A program made the translations under genes and the position numbers. A stretch of DNA of 64,000 nt from Smittia aterrima (taxonomy: Eukaryota; Arthropoda; Insecta; Diptera; Chironomidae), in NCBI GenBank assembly GCA_033063855.1, contig CP093831.1:1798001-1862000 (forward strand), read 5' to 3'. The notes below the pieces were generated by a model. The model saw only the letters and a list, made by a program, of their open reading frames with translations. It was not told the DNA's origin and searched no databases. Of the stretch, positions 9,998 through 23,432 are shown piece after piece (the first letter of the stretch is position 1; every line of letters starts with the position of its first letter).

Positions 9998-12900
9998 CAG
10001 TCTCCAATGACCCAAAAAAGTTATTCTGAAACTCATTTGTCAATTATTCTGAATAAATAATTAGGCGAAAAGAAATAATTATTAAAACAATGCAATTTTA
10101 CTGTAAAACTTTTAATTAATAATTGAGTAATAATATTTGAGCTTCTAGAAATATTTTCTTAGCTAACATAGACGCAACTTTTTTTTGGCGAAGCATTTGA
10201 TCAGGTTAAAGGTCTACGATCTCTTATAATTCTTCTAACAATTCTCATTATTGTTGCTCCAGTTTCGCATCGACGTCAATCGACTGCGATTTCATAAGCT
10301 CACCATATGCTCGCACATCGTCCGTCTGCTAGCAATCCTCTCGTCTGTTTGCTTCTGCAATCCTCTCGTCTCTCAACTCGATAGAAAGTTCAAGTGTCTT
10401 AATTGAATTTTAATTTTTTTTGAGTTACTCTCCGAGGGATGAAAGATGTTTGACGGTAGGCAAATTTTTTTAGAACTGAAGAGGCAGGAAATCAAAAATC
10501 AAATTTCATGAGACGACGGCAAAAACGCTTTTCCGGCATCGAGTGGATGTTTATGGGTAAATAACATGAGACACGTGCCGAAATGTTTGAGCGAAAAATT
10601 TGTGTCGCCCCCGTCAAGTTGAGAGTCCACTCGACGCGTCGAGATTTCAGTGAATGGAAAATTGAGTTACGCACATGTCAACACACGCGCCGATTCATTT
10701 GCTGATTAATATCTGTTGTGATCTAATTAGGTAAAAGGCAATTTAACATGAAAACATAAACAATTGAGTGAACTTTGATCAACACCTACTTCCTGTCTCT
10801 GTTGTTTTCTTTCCTACACGACAAGACCTAAATGCCTTTAAGACGATGACGCACACGCGACCGTTTAAGTCTCGCTCTCCCCTCATTTCATTTCATTGCA
10901 TCAGCGACGTAATTATTGTAAGACTCTTGTAATTCAGCGGATCGAGGAGCAGTAAGAAGAAGAAGATCGATGAGAAAATGAAAGAATTCTATCGAGAAAG
11001 CAAAAGTTTCGATGCAACGACAGAAGCCAACAATTTAAACCGATTAATTTTCATTTATTCGTAATGATATTGCTTTCACCACGCCATTTGATGATTAATT
11101 ACGGATCCGTCCAGTTCCCGTTACATCTCGCGGCTGGACCATCGAAACAAGTTTGTAATTATTTTCGAGAAGAAAATTCTTTTCGTTTGAGAATTATTTT
11201 TTCGATTTCCAGAGAAAATCGCGTCTTGCGCAACATCAAATAATTTAATTGATCACTTAATGGCTCGAGACCTAATGATAACTTTGTAACAAATTGAATC
11301 CGATCGATCATTACGCGCCGTGCGAACAATCATTGTCGGTCAGTTTCATGTGACAAAGGCAGCCGCGAAAGAGACTTGACAGCCGCGAGGAATCAATCAA
11401 TTTTTTTTTCGCAAATGACACAGTCATTGAAGAGTAATTTTGGTAACGGTCCTGGCGATCTCCGCGTGACATAAGCAATTTGCTAATGAACGGAAATAAA
11501 TTCTTTTCCCAAATGAATCGAGGTCAACAAAATTTGTCAGCAAACTTTAATTCAACGACACATTTGTGAGAACTTTTATAAATAAATTCCATCTGCGGAA
11601 GCCATCAAAAGCATTCATCGAAGTGACAATCGCAATTGAAACGATGACCGAGGGTGGAGGAAGAAATTACCAACGTCACCTTTCATTTCACTGAAAGGGA
11701 TGGACAACGCGATGAAATTAGAAAGCAATTAAATTGATTGGATTTCGTGCGACCGAATGAGTTTCTAATTTCATTTTGCAATTAAAGTGAACTCCATATG
11801 GCGTCACTAACCGAGGCTCTTGTGATCAATTGAGTATGAAATCGTTTTCAAGAACGATCGTCGCATATGTTGGACTTGAAGTGTCTGCAATGCTGATGCT
11901 TCCCATACGGTTCAGTGTCTGAGAGCTCTGACGATTGCCAAGTGGATTAAGGACAATTTTCAAAAGAAAACATCTGAGAGCGATCGTCTGGAATATTTAT
12001 TATGCAATCAGGATCTTGTCTCCAGGCACACTTCACTGTCTAAAGCGAATCGAATCCTCTCTGACGAATAAACAAAAGAGAGTTTAGTGTTGACCCATCA
12101 GAACTTCATTAAACATCAGGCAAACCAATCTACCTGATTTCAAGCGCACTTCTTCACTCGCATCGTCTTTGTTCCGGTGCTTCAGTTCAATCAAAACTCA
12201 AAAGAGCTCGGAACGTGAAAGCAAATCTAGTTCATTGGAACAGGAAAAAGAATTTTTGTCTTAATAAATTCTCCTGCTCGTGCTTCCGGTTGATTCAACT
12301 TACGATTCAAAGAATGCAAAACTCAATGAGCTTCACCGACATTTGAAATCCTTCGCTTTGATTTATTTGTTTTCACTGCGGCTTGAGCAGTGCAAGAATG
12401 ACGATGCACGGGACGAACTTTTGCTAAGGCAAATATTTGTTTAAGAGACGATGAAGTTAAAAAGAGCAACTTAAGACAAAAAAGAAATCTCCCCGCTTGT
12501 TTGTCTTTTGGTTGTTTTCTTGTTTCTGCATCGGTTCGATTGAAACGACAGGAAATGTTGAATTTACATGACGGGGGACTTGGAACAAATCGTGCATTGC
12601 ATCAAAGGACATTCGTGTCGATGTTGTTTCTGTCGTGTTGGGTCATTTGAGCGTCTGTCACAACCAAGAAACTTTCCATAACTCACGAGGACTCCGAGGG
12701 ATTTGCGAAACTTCCTGAATCATTCGTTGTCGTTACATTTGGCCGAGCACAACCCTTCGCGTTCCCATTGATCACCCTCTCGAAAATTCTCGTAAACAAA
12801 GCAGCGAAATGTTTGTGATCAGGAACCTTGAAATGAAACGAAACGAGTCGGGAGTAATTTGAATTTTTTTTCAACCAGGCGCGGTTGATTTTGTAATTAC

Positions 12901-15900
12901 GTTGAAAGGATAAAAAACTGTTTTCTACTTCCTGCTTTGACCACTTTTTGTTTTCGCTGATTTGCTGACTCAGTGGAACTTGAAACTTTTCAGAGCTCAA
13001 CCTGCTTGAGACTTTCCGAGAATGGCGCTTGTTGCAAGAAGCTGGCATGTTAGTTAACAAATTAGCTAATCGACTTTGCTTGTTGTCAACGGTTTCGGAT
13101 TGCAAACATCTTCCCGTGAAAAGGGGAAGAAGCTAACGAGTCCTTCTGGAAATAAAAGTTGGTTAACCAGCAATTTAGAAGAATTAACATAAAACTGCAA
13201 AAGGACGAGAGAGAGAGACAATGGTGACGGTCGTTGTTGATGCAATAAATTTTATGGACTAACTCGTCGTCCCAAACTGGAAACTTTAAACCAGAAACTC
13301 AAGACGAAAAGTAAAATCGTGTTTCTCGGGAAGTCTCTGGGACGACACAAAATCCTTTTTATTGTTCAGCATGAGGTCTTTGTGCAATTTGAAAAGGACA
13401 ACAAACATGTTTTCTGTTGTCAACGATCATAAATCGATAAGCAAATATTAGAGAAAACTGTTGTCATGCGATCTTTGAAGATTCGTTTACAAACTTTGAT
13501 GGTTTGGGTCACTTAGCGATGACTCGTCAGTTTGTTAAGGGAAAGACAGTTTTCAGAAATCGAATTTTAAAGTTTCTTTTTAATTTCGCGAATGTTTGTT
13601 TTAACTAAAATCGATTCCACTTAACTCGAAGTGAATTCAAAAGACTCAACATCTGTGCAATGTGTTCAACGACCTGTGGCTTCGTAGTAAAAGTTTCTGC
13701 GGGTACTGAAGAGTTGACGATTTGCGTTGAATAAAAATTGAGAATAATTTTTCAATTTCGATTGACATTGATTCCCTGCTAAGTCCACAAGCCATCAACA
13801 CAGTACGACTCTAATCCTTTTTGCGCTTGAATGTCGTGTGGGTTGATCCGATGAAACTGAAATTCATACCCTCACAGTTCGACTTACGATCAAAGCTCAT
13901 CAAAGTCGTAAAAATAAATGATTTGTCAACCTTTCGTGACGAGCACGGAACAAAGAAGTTTCGAGGAAATCTCATAAATTATAGAAATTGATCGTCCCCG
14001 TCGAATCGTAACAAAAAACTTAATTTCCTATTGTTAATGATCACATGAATAGAACTTTGTGTCAACATTTTTCTTTTATAAAAAAGTCTTGGCTTCACGG
14101 TTGGACATGAGCTACCCTCATATTTCATTTTTCTTCCCCCGCTCGGCTCTTAAAGGATTAGAAAGAAGGATCATACGCGAGATCGCGACAAACGAGATAA
14201 AGATCCTTCGATTAATCTCAAGAGAATTGACACCAAGCTGAGATCATTTGATGGCCTTGAAGATTACAATCTCGTTGGCGTAATAAAGACGTGAAATTGT
14301 CGTTTGTTGTGACCACTCATTAACTTTCCGTCCAATTAATCAGGGCAAGTTCAAGCTCCAACTGCGATTTCCAGGAAGACAGAAATTCCTCGACGCTCAC
14401 AGTGCGTCAACTCAATTAATTGAATTCATGCCAGGACATTTCTTGTTCCACTCGATTCAACCCTCAACTTCACTTCTAACGTGCACTGCATGCACGCACG
14501 CCAATAATCAAGTCCCAACGATTTTACTTGTTGCCTTCACTTCGATACGCGACGACGAATAGAAGAGAAAAAAAAACTTGAATTTCTATTCCGACTGAGC
14601 TCATATGTTAATGTCATTCCGAGAGCAGCCAGCCAAGGGATGGAATTACACATTCAACGCTCACACGTGTTTTCATTTCATTAACAGAGGAAAAAAGCAA
14701 CGTTTGGGGACGAAAAATCGGAGAATGAAAGAAATCCTTTGCGAAGGCAAACTCGAAATTGATGGCTTTTGAAACTTTTCAACTGTTAAACATTTTTTAG
14801 TGCGCAGTTGAGAAATATATTTTCGATCAGGGGTTGTTGTTGATGACTGCAAGGAATTAATGTTTCGAGTTTCAATGTTAATCCCTGGCAATACTTGTGC
14901 GCTGCAAAGTAATCTCGAGGGCACAATTAAACTCCAAAGTTATAAAGTTTTAAAGAAAAAATCTCTACAACGACTCAAGTGCAAGATCGAAGAGAAAAAT
15001 TTGTCTTCATCTCGCTCCTTGAGTGTCTACTGTTACATAATTTTTATGTTTATTTTGACGCCAAATGTTTATAGTCTTTCAAAGGAAGAACGAGAGACAC
15101 TTAATGGCTTTTCGGAGTGTCTTCATTTGGACGAACATGATCAGCTCTTAGAAAGAAATCTCTGAAAGTAATAAAACTTTTTATTTAATCCTTTCTTCGT
15201 ATTTAGTTCGATCAAAGATCCTTGAAGAAAGTTTACGACTTTTTAGTGAGATAGCGATGCTTTCTTCTCAATCAACGACATGAACGGAATTCTCAATTCA
15301 ATCGTCAACTGATTCTCATTAATTTTGATGAGATCGTCTCATCACTTTCATTCAAGGAAAGTTGTTCAAGGAGATAAACAAATTTCATCAATTGTTGAAT
15401 CAAAAATATTTTGTTAAACGATCTCCCAGTTAGTAGTCGAGGTGAATAATGAAACATTTCGTCAATGAATGGAAGTATCATGAGAGCGTTTCTCTCGCTG
15501 TTTGTTTGAATGAGTTTACAAATGGATTTTTATAAAGATCATTCTTAAGTGGAAATTCTGTTTCATCGATTGACGAACAAAAGCTTAATGCTTCAATTCA
15601 ACTTATTGTCGATGCGATGCGACCTTTTCAAAAGTTAAAAGTCTCTCGCTGTGACGAACTGAAATATTGTGACATTGCGTCATTGTCATCGAAATCCATT
15701 TTTCAGGTTCCTTGCCAATCTTTTATTCGCAACAAAGTGCAAAAACTTCTTTAAGTGCTTCTTGACCATAAACTCGAACAAAGCAGCGATTAAAGATTTA
15801 TTGGAAATCAACGGAAGTTCGTTCGCATCGTAAATTTCGCCGCATGCTCTTGTCGACAGCCTTGTTGCGAAAAAAAATCATAAATTAGATGAAATTAGAA

Positions 15901-18900
15901 GATTTTTCTTTTATGATCGACACTCAGGAAAGAATTTGTCTCAAGAGCCGCGTTAAAGTGTTTGAGCTAATGATAAATTCCTTCCAGGTACTCTAATGAT
16001 GAAAAATTTATGTCGAAGCTGAGGACAAAGCAACTAAAACATGAGAAATCTCCTTCGTTGCCTTCTTCCAAAATCGATCGAGAATGTTAATTTGCATAAT
16101 TTGTTTTCGGCTAAGCGGAAAGGTTGCTTTTATGTCAGCTTCGGCTGCTGTTTTCCTGCTGGGATTTCGAACCTTCAAACGACGATGATCAGGATGTTCT
16201 TTGAATTTTATGCTAATTCACGAAGCCGTGCGGGCTTGGAAAGGTTTTTTCTTTATTTTTTTGGCAAACTCGAGAATCGTTTGGTATTCAAAGTATGCAA
16301 ACTGACATTGCCAATCATTTTGTGTGCCTTACCAAGATGCGAAACCCTTCAGAATTTATTCAATTTGCAATTCAAAAGATTTAAATGAGTGCATGACACG
16401 AAAGTTGATGCGCAGCATTAAAGTGGAAACATTTGGTGATTGATTCACAAAAGGCTGCGTTTGTGTTCATTAATTTTTCTTCTCCTCACGATCATCTCGC
16501 TGTGCAATTTCTCATCAATGCAAAAGGGTTGACACGATGTGAATTGATTAATCAAATTGACACTTTCAATTGAGATTAAGAAATCGTTACATTCGTTCAA
16601 GATGCTTCGGGGTGAACGGTGACATTTGTTATTCATGAGGCTCCGGTATGTTGTGCCTTGTACAAATTTCCATAAAATTGCCTTCAACATTTCCATATCA
16701 ACGGCGAGGAAAGTTTTTATTTTCGTAATTGATTGCAGTCAATTTTTCTCAAGACATTACGAGGTCCTGGGGATGTTAGTACACTGACGATGAATAATTT
16801 CTCGACTAAATTAGCTTCACTCGGATGCTTCACCTTTTTCATTTTTTTCTTACCTTCGAGAGTGCATCTCATCTTAGGCCGTTGAATATAAATTACGAAT
16901 CAACTCCCATAATGCACATGATGAATAAGAAATTCCAGCCTTCTCTCTGATATCTCCAGAAGGAAGATTCACAGCATCTGAAACTATAAATTCTCTTTTT
17001 TTTTGTTCGCCTCTTGATGGCTCTTCGATCAGGTAATAATTCTTCATGAATTATTCTAATGGACGCAATGGAGAAAAGCAAGTCAAGCATAAACGCAAAT
17101 GCTTTTAGAAGAACAGAAGCAAACAAAGATTGAAAATTAGCCTTCATGAAGCGAGTAACTGAATATCGCCGCCGGCATCTTTGCATAAATTTGCTAAAAT
17201 CAAATATTTCAAAAGGTTCAACCAACAATTACATCACAAGCCTTGATCCAAACATTAACACCAACAAATCTTTTCTTTGCGTAACAAAATGTTTTATGAT
17301 TTCTTCAAATTGAAATTCGAGGCTGTCGATTTAACAAGAAATGGGATCAATCTTTGTTCAAGATTCAATCAGCTCAGAACGGCTTTCAATCCTTCAAAAC
17401 TGTTTATTTTCCCAGCATGTCGAATTGCTTTTTCGCAAATGCAAATAAAAGAGAAAGAAAACGGGATTCGATGCCGTTAGTTCAACATCCAAGTGAATCC
17501 TTCCTTACCTTTCTTTTCCATCTCGAGCTTGGGCATAAATCACAGGAGATGCAACGGAATGTGACAGATTACGGTAGAAAAAACTGTTTCAATTACGGTA
17601 TAAAAGTATTTAATTACTAATCCTTCGAAATTGAAGCATTAAATCTTTTTACGGGGCGCATTGTTTGCGATAAAAAAAGTGTCGCACCTCGATCACCGGC
17701 AACTGTCGCACTTCCTGAGATGGGAAATCGAAAGCAAATACAAACGGGAGAAAATAAAGAAATTTGTCACTTTAAGGAAGGAATTGCTTGGGCATTAAAT
17801 GCAAAAAGACTTAAGGGCGAGGATTCTATTTCTTTGAAAGCATTTTGCATTGATAGCGATCGGAGAAAGATGAATTTATGTCGATCCAAAAGCAGGAAGG
17901 ATGAGAAAGGAGGAAGGAAAGTATGAGCTGCGAAAGTCAGAAGCTGTAAAAGGGAACGAGCTACAATTGTATCAAGTTTCAGTGACTGACACGATAAACA
18001 AAGCAAGAAGAAGATTTCCTTGGACTCGAGGAGAAGAAGAATAAAAGAATTCCATGAGAAACTTTTCAATTTTTTGGCAGAAATCTTTCACTCGAGAGAG
18101 AGAAAGGAAGAAGATTCTGAATCTTCAACCCTAATGGAAGTTGAGATGATTCAAGAAATTTACGAGGATTGTAAAAGTTCATTATTTTTTGTTGGATCAT
18201 TGATTTCGTTGCTCGTAATTTTCTTCAACATTTTTTTTATTAGAATCAGATGATCCTTGAAGTTTCGTGATGCCCGATGCATAAGAACTTCAACTGAACC
18301 ATTCATTAGACTTCATCAGACACAACTCAGACAGAAAACTGAGGATGATGAACGATCGTCTTCAAGTCATTTCGTTAAATTAATTTCATTCTTCGAGAAA
18401 CTCCTTTAATATCCTTGACGAAAGTGGAGATGAAAGCGGAGAAGCGGAGGATTCTAAATAAGATGGCACAACGAAAATTCTTCACGTGTGCGATTCCGTT
18501 CAAGAAACTCGTTTTGTGTAGGCAAAGAGAACGGTTTTTCTCGAAAATGCGTAACGTTATCCCAAAAAGAAATTCGACGCTTCTTACTAAGCAAAGAGAA
18601 GAGTCTGAAGATGTTAAATCTTTCCAACTGGGTCAGAATCTTTTGTTGGGTCATATGAAGAAAAAAAAATTGTGTATTTGCTTGAATGGATCCTGCTTCC
18701 ATCTCGCAATCACAATGAATAAACTCGAATCCTTAAAGTTCCTCGTTAGGGATGAACAATAGACTCCTTACTTCTTTTTGTTTGATAATGGAATTCATTG
18801 GAAATCAGGTATAAAGTTTGGCTCGTCATGGATGCTGCCAAGGAATTGCCCGGGCAATTAAAAATCCTTTTCACAAGAGATTCATCTAATCAAAGATTGA

Positions 18901-21808
18901 AGACTCTTTTTTTTGCACATCTCAAGGGTCTCCGATCGATCAAGAGCAAGAGAAGATTTGATCACGTTCCCACGACTTTTTACTCTCGTCACTCGTTGAT
19001 GGGACTTGAGATCAACTTTTGTTGGAACAATGCAAATAAGACGGTTAAAGGGTTCGCTCAACGGATTCTGAGCCAGTTCCCTTTGAGCCTCTCGTCTCAT
19101 CTTAATTTCCATCACATATCCATCACATCATCATCAAAATGAAATCAAATACGTTTCTTTACGACGAGATCGGGGACCATTAAAGCGCATTATGATGCTT
19201 AGAATTTATGATAATTTGTTTGTTAAAAATGTAGCAAAAAAAAAGGTTCGTTTATGCAACATCCCAGATCGAGCAAACTGGAAAGGCAATTGCGACCCTC
19301 TTCCCTTTCCGATGGGACATTCGAGCGCAAGACAAGACGAGCAAGGACCCAGCCGGAGGATGAAATTGAAATTTCATAGAGTTTTACGTTTGATTTTTTT
19401 GTGTCTGAGAAAATCCCAAATACAAATGACCTATAATGACAAAGGTCAGGGATGGAAGAATCTTCTTTGCTTGACAGCATTTAATGCGATGGGGTGAGTT
19501 TGTCTGTGAGGTTTGGAAGTGGAACAACATCAAACATTTCTCTCTAATTGAATTTTACGTCACTAACGAATTCAACTAAAAGTTCCTTTTGTTTGTTAAC
19601 GGTTCAGCTTTCCAATCCTCCCGGTTTCGTCTCTTTACCTTTTGCACGTGTGATTTTTACCGTTTTCTGTCTTGTTGACTATGCGACAATTCTCATATGG
19701 GACGAAAAAGTTTGTCCAGGAAGGGGTCATCGCTTCGGAAGCAGATTGCGTGTTTGTTTTACATGAAAAATGAAATCATCATGAGAATCGTAAAAAAATG
19801 AGAGCTGATGAGTTTATGGTTCCCATCAGTAATGGATAATAAATAACGGATGAATGTTAAAACGAAATAATTAAGGACAAGTCTGCGATCATTTCCATAT
19901 GACACCGCAAACGATTATTAATGATCGACCAGGACGAGAAAATGTCTGAGACACAAGACGAAGATGATTTTACAGAATTTTCTTTTTGGTTCACCGACAA
20001 AAAGTTCGTTTTTGTCAGGAGTCGTTTCAGATACGACTGGACATCTTGATGGACAATAGTCGTCAATTAACAATGATTTTTCAATTCCCAAGACTTCGCT
20101 TTTGATGAGAAAAACATTTTTCAAGGAGACGAGAAGGGGAGGAAAAGATTCCCAGATCTTTTGCGGTTTTCGTTGAAAATTTACGATCGCTTCTGTCCTG
20201 GTTCAACGATTTTTACCTCAAATCTCGTCAAGAAGCTAACAAGAAAATTACTCGACGTCGTCAACTCACTCACGAACTGTGACGAACTCTTTCCCTGACG
20301 ACATCGAAGCCAACGAATTTTTCAGGTTCACGACATTCTCTCATTGTTGCTTGATTTCAATTGAAACTCGCGCATGAATGGAAACTGAAAACCCGTCGCG
20401 CTAGACTTTGATTTCTTTTCAATTTATTGTTACTGCAATCTGAGTGATGCATTTTCATTTTGCGATTTTCTCGTTTATTGTAATTTTTGTATTTTTGCAA
20501 AAATTGTCGAGACAAAGAAGTCGAAGATCAGGAAAAACCAGCTCCAAAGGACAATGAATGGATCCATGAGAACGCATCAACAATGTCTCATGCTAATGCA
20601 CCGTAAAATTCATTTAATTGCATCCTGAGAATGATTTCTCATCCTTTCTCCATGCGTTTGACATCATAAAGAAGAGGATGACGACGATGAAAAGGAAAGT
20701 GGTAGAAAGCGATAAAGATTGGAATTTGAGAAAGTTTGCGCTTCCGCTTTCAGTTAAACGAAGAAAGGCTTAAGGATCAACGAGCATCCTCTTCCCTTTT
20801 ATTCTCAATTTCATCGCCGAAAAAATTATTGAACAAATTATTTTGCTGCGTTTGTGAAACTATTTACCAAAAAATAAATTTTTTGTGTTCGGTTCCGGGG
20901 AATGAGAATTAATGGATCGAAATTTGTCACGCAACGCTATTAAAGTTCCGGAATTATTTTTTATTCGATTTAGTGTTGTCGCTGTTGATTTTTTCCTGGA
21001 TTTGTTGCAATTAAGAATTTTTTTTTGCAGTAAAATATTTCCCTTGTTGCAGTTCTCAAGTGTCTCACTCACTTTAACGACCCTCTCGTTGCTTCATGTT
21101 TCAGTTTATAGCTTTCTAGGTTTTATTGCATTTGAAGATTGTTTGCCTTGCCTTCTTCTTCGCTGTTGATTTACATAAAATTGCTTCGAGGAGTTTCCCT
21201 TAACAATAAAACAATTAAAACCTGTTGAAGCTGGAGCAGATCTTAAGCTGAGATTACGACTCTAGGGAGGAGAAGAAAGGCTTTGCAGTAATTAACACGA
21301 AGTCAGAGTATCACTTCACACGTTGCACTCTGAAATGGTAAACAAGAGTCAAGTAGAAAGACTTCAATTATAATTTTTCTCATATTTTATTTCTTTAAAC
21401 TTAAGCGAATATTCACAACTAACTAAATAACTTAATGGCCTCGCAATTTATTCTATAAATTATTTCCTTAGCACAGAGTTTATTGTCTTCCAATTTAATC
21501 TAAGATTCTTAAGTTTTCTAATTCGTAATTCGTCAATCTGCGAGTCGCGTTCGTCAAAAATTAATTTTTAATCAAAAGGCATCGAGAAAATTCTTTCATC
21601 GCTTCTTTCAAGCTAATTTCATTTAATTTGATAAGGAAAAATCATCTTTGGACCGCAACGAAAGTAGAGTTTGAATAATTTACAATCATCGATAGAAAAC
21701 TGAAGAATATTTTAAGCGTTTCGCAGCGGGTTTTGAAAGTTTATCGATTTTTGAAATGGATAAAATTTACAACGAAAAAAAAGAAGAAGTTTAATTATTT
21801 TACAACAT
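9998..21808. other. 11.8-kb gene-free region between CYP4G-B and asense
   Basis: I find no gene. Open frames are short, unsupported and without recognisable domains. Recorded details: a 15-bp direct repeat (GCAATCCTCTCGTCT at 10332-10346 and 10357-10371), a CACGTG at 10572-10577, CACGCG at 10684-10689 and CACGCGAC at 10854-10861. The asense 3' UTR probably occupies the right end, since the first minus-strand AATAAA I noticed is at 21452-21447. By analogy with Drosophila the rest may hold enhancers of asense or CYP4G; this is inference. Confidence 0.55.
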
Positions 21809-23086
21809 TTAAGGCGACACAGTCTGATTCAAATTCTGCTGTTGCTCCCACCACTGCATAGCGTCAATCATGTGCTCGTTGCTAAGCGAGTTCTCGTCAA
21901 ACATTCCATCGTCGTCAATAATTTCCTGCTTCAAGATGAGGTTATCATAATGACTCGTGTCTGCGTTTCCGCATTGGATCATCAACTGATCAGCGAATGG
22001 CAGCGACTGCTTAAACTCGTTGGCCTCCTCATCATTGGGCTCGTGTCGAGCACTCGTTATAATCGCTGTATATTGACCGTCTTCCATAATTACGTTATTG
22101 TTGATGTTATCTGCGTGGTGCGATGGAGCAGGTGAGAGTGATGAATGTCCACTGTACGGCGAGATCGATCCAGCAGGTGTTTCTGATGCTTTTGTGGAAT
22201 TAATTACGCTCGTGTTCGAGTTTATTTCGTTAACGAAATTCAGCGATGGCGTTTGGCTCATCAAATTATTCATTGCCGGCTGAATCATTAAGGGCGAAGT
22301 TGGTGGATGGATTTGAATCGAAGTGAACTCGTTATTTGGATGAACGTTCTCTTCGTTCTCGTACGACTCTGGTGTGACTAGTTGAAAAGTGTTGGTATTT
22401 GGTATTCTCAAATATTGTTGGCCTCCAATGATGGTGATTTGCGTTTCCATTACGCCACCATGAGGTTTAAGGGCGTAGAAGAACGGCTGCTGAGTTTCTG
22501 GAGGAGGAGTTGCTGGCAATGACGTCTCAGACATCGCTGACATGTTCGAGAATGTTGAGCTGTTCATGTACAACGGCGACGATGAATCGGAGTCGTTTGA
22601 GGTCTCGAATGATAACATTTTCTCGAGACTTCGAATGTACTCGACTGCCATGCGAAGTGTCTCGACTTTGCTCAACTTCTTTGCGTTGCCTCGGCCAGCT
22701 TGCTCGAATGTGTCGGCAATTTCTGGTGGAATGTGATCACGAAGCATTGAGAAGCCGTTGTTGACTTGCTTCACTCGATTACGTTCACGAGCATTTCGTC
22801 TAGCGACGGCAACTGCCGGTGGAGGTCTCACCTTTGTCGATGATCCATCAGAAACTCTTCGTTTCTTCGCTGACGGCTCTTTCTGTTGATGATTCATCGA
22901 AATTTGTCCGAGTACAGGTTTCGATTCAAAATGACTAGAAGCAACTGCCGTTGCGGTTTGCATCGAAATATTTTTTGTCTTCGATGGGCTCGATGCTGGC
23001 GATTTAGATATAATTGAACTGTCGCTTTCGCTTCCCTCCTGGCACTTCAAATTCTCCATTTGAACTGAATACAAAGCACTCATCAT
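21809..23086 (-). CDS. ase: Achaete-scute family bHLH transcription factor, asense-like
   Basis: This intronless gene encodes a 425-residue proneural-class bHLH activator that would bind E-boxes as a heterodimer with Daughterless in neural precursors. The basic region is at 96-110 (RRNARERNRVKQVNN), followed by helix 1, a loop with GRGNAKKLSK and helix 2 (VETLRMAVEYIRSLEKML, to about 158). VETLRMAVEYIRSLEK and the long protein separate it from achaete/scute and match asense. KKRRV near 74-78 may be a nuclear signal. The tail is Ser/Pro/Asn-rich with SLSPAPSHHAD near 316-325 and a conserved acidic end, LSNEHMIDAMQWWEQQ (401-416). The first of two adjacent ATGs is used. It lies next to CYP4G genes as asense does in Drosophila. 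Known role of asense: early gene of neuroblasts and sense-organ precursors. Confidence 0.93.
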   Translation of the reverse strand: MMSALYSVQMENLKCQEGSESDSSIISKSPASSPSKTKNISMQTATAVASSHFESKPVLGQISMNHQQKEPSAKKRRVSDGSSTKVRPPPAVAVARRNARERNRVKQVNNGFSMLRDHIPPEIADTFEQAGRGNAKKLSKVETLRMAVEYIRSLEKMLSFETSNDSDSSSPLYMNSSTFSNMSAMSETSLPATPPPETQQPFFYALKPHGGVMETQITIIGGQQYLRIPNTNTFQLVTPESYENEENVHPNNEFTSIQIHPPTSPLMIQPAMNNLMSQTPSLNFVNEINSNTSVINSTKASETPAGSISPYSGHSSLSPAPSHHADNINNNVIMEDGQYTAIITSARHEPNDEEANEFKQSLPFADQLMIQCGNADTSHYDNLILKQEIIDDDGMFDENSLSNEHMIDAMQWWEQQQNLNQTVSP

Positions 23087-23192
23087 TTTAAATTCTTATC
23101 ACAACTTTAATTGTTTCTTTTTATTTTTCGTAGTCGTCGTAGAAGTCTCGACCGTTAAATGTTCCGTCGTCGCTTTCAGTTATCACAAGCGA

Positions 23193-23199
23193 ATTTATA
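23193..23199 (-). promoter_or_regulatory. Possible asense TATA box
   Basis: TATAAAT reads on the minus strand, 107-113 nt upstream of the asense ATG. No convincing initiator lies at the expected distance, so this is only a candidate. Confidence 0.35.
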
Positions 23200-23413
23200 T
23201 TTTCATTGTACGTTCGTTTGATTGTTTCAACTCGTTGATTTCAAGTCGACACGAATGGAATAAAAAATCCCCCGCGAAGAATAATTTTTTCACTTCAACA
23301 AAAGACGCACAATTTTTCCTCGACGATCCTTTCACAGCGAAGAGTTGTAAAGAAAAGATGTGAACACAAAATTGTCTTTACAATGAACCGTAATATTTCT
23401 CTTCTCTCCTGAC

Positions 23414-23432
23414 CAGCTGTTGTGTCGCGTGC
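23414..23432 (-). promoter_or_regulatory. Proneural E-box paired with Hairy/E(spl)-type C-site upstream of asense
   Basis: ACAGCTG, which fits the class A proneural E-box RCAGSTG, contains its CAGCTG core at 23414-23419. Six bases further upstream of the gene is GCACGCGAC (minus strand, 23432-23424), with core CACGCG. That is nine of ten bases of the Hairy-binding C-site I recall from Drosophila achaete (GGCACGCGAC). The pair is about 330-345 nt upstream of the asense ATG. Proneural activation and Hairy/E(spl) repression at one short element is the inferred logic. Confidence 0.5.

Noticed and set aside
12683..13105. 140-codon minus-strand open frame
   Set aside because: No recognised domain, signal peptide or paralogue; composition like the surrounding non-coding DNA.
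14860..15165. 101-codon plus-strand frame with a hydrophobic stretch followed by one Cys, faintly like the start of a secreted protein
   Set aside because: It stops without a usable donor before the stop, so no further exon can be joined, and no cysteine pattern develops.
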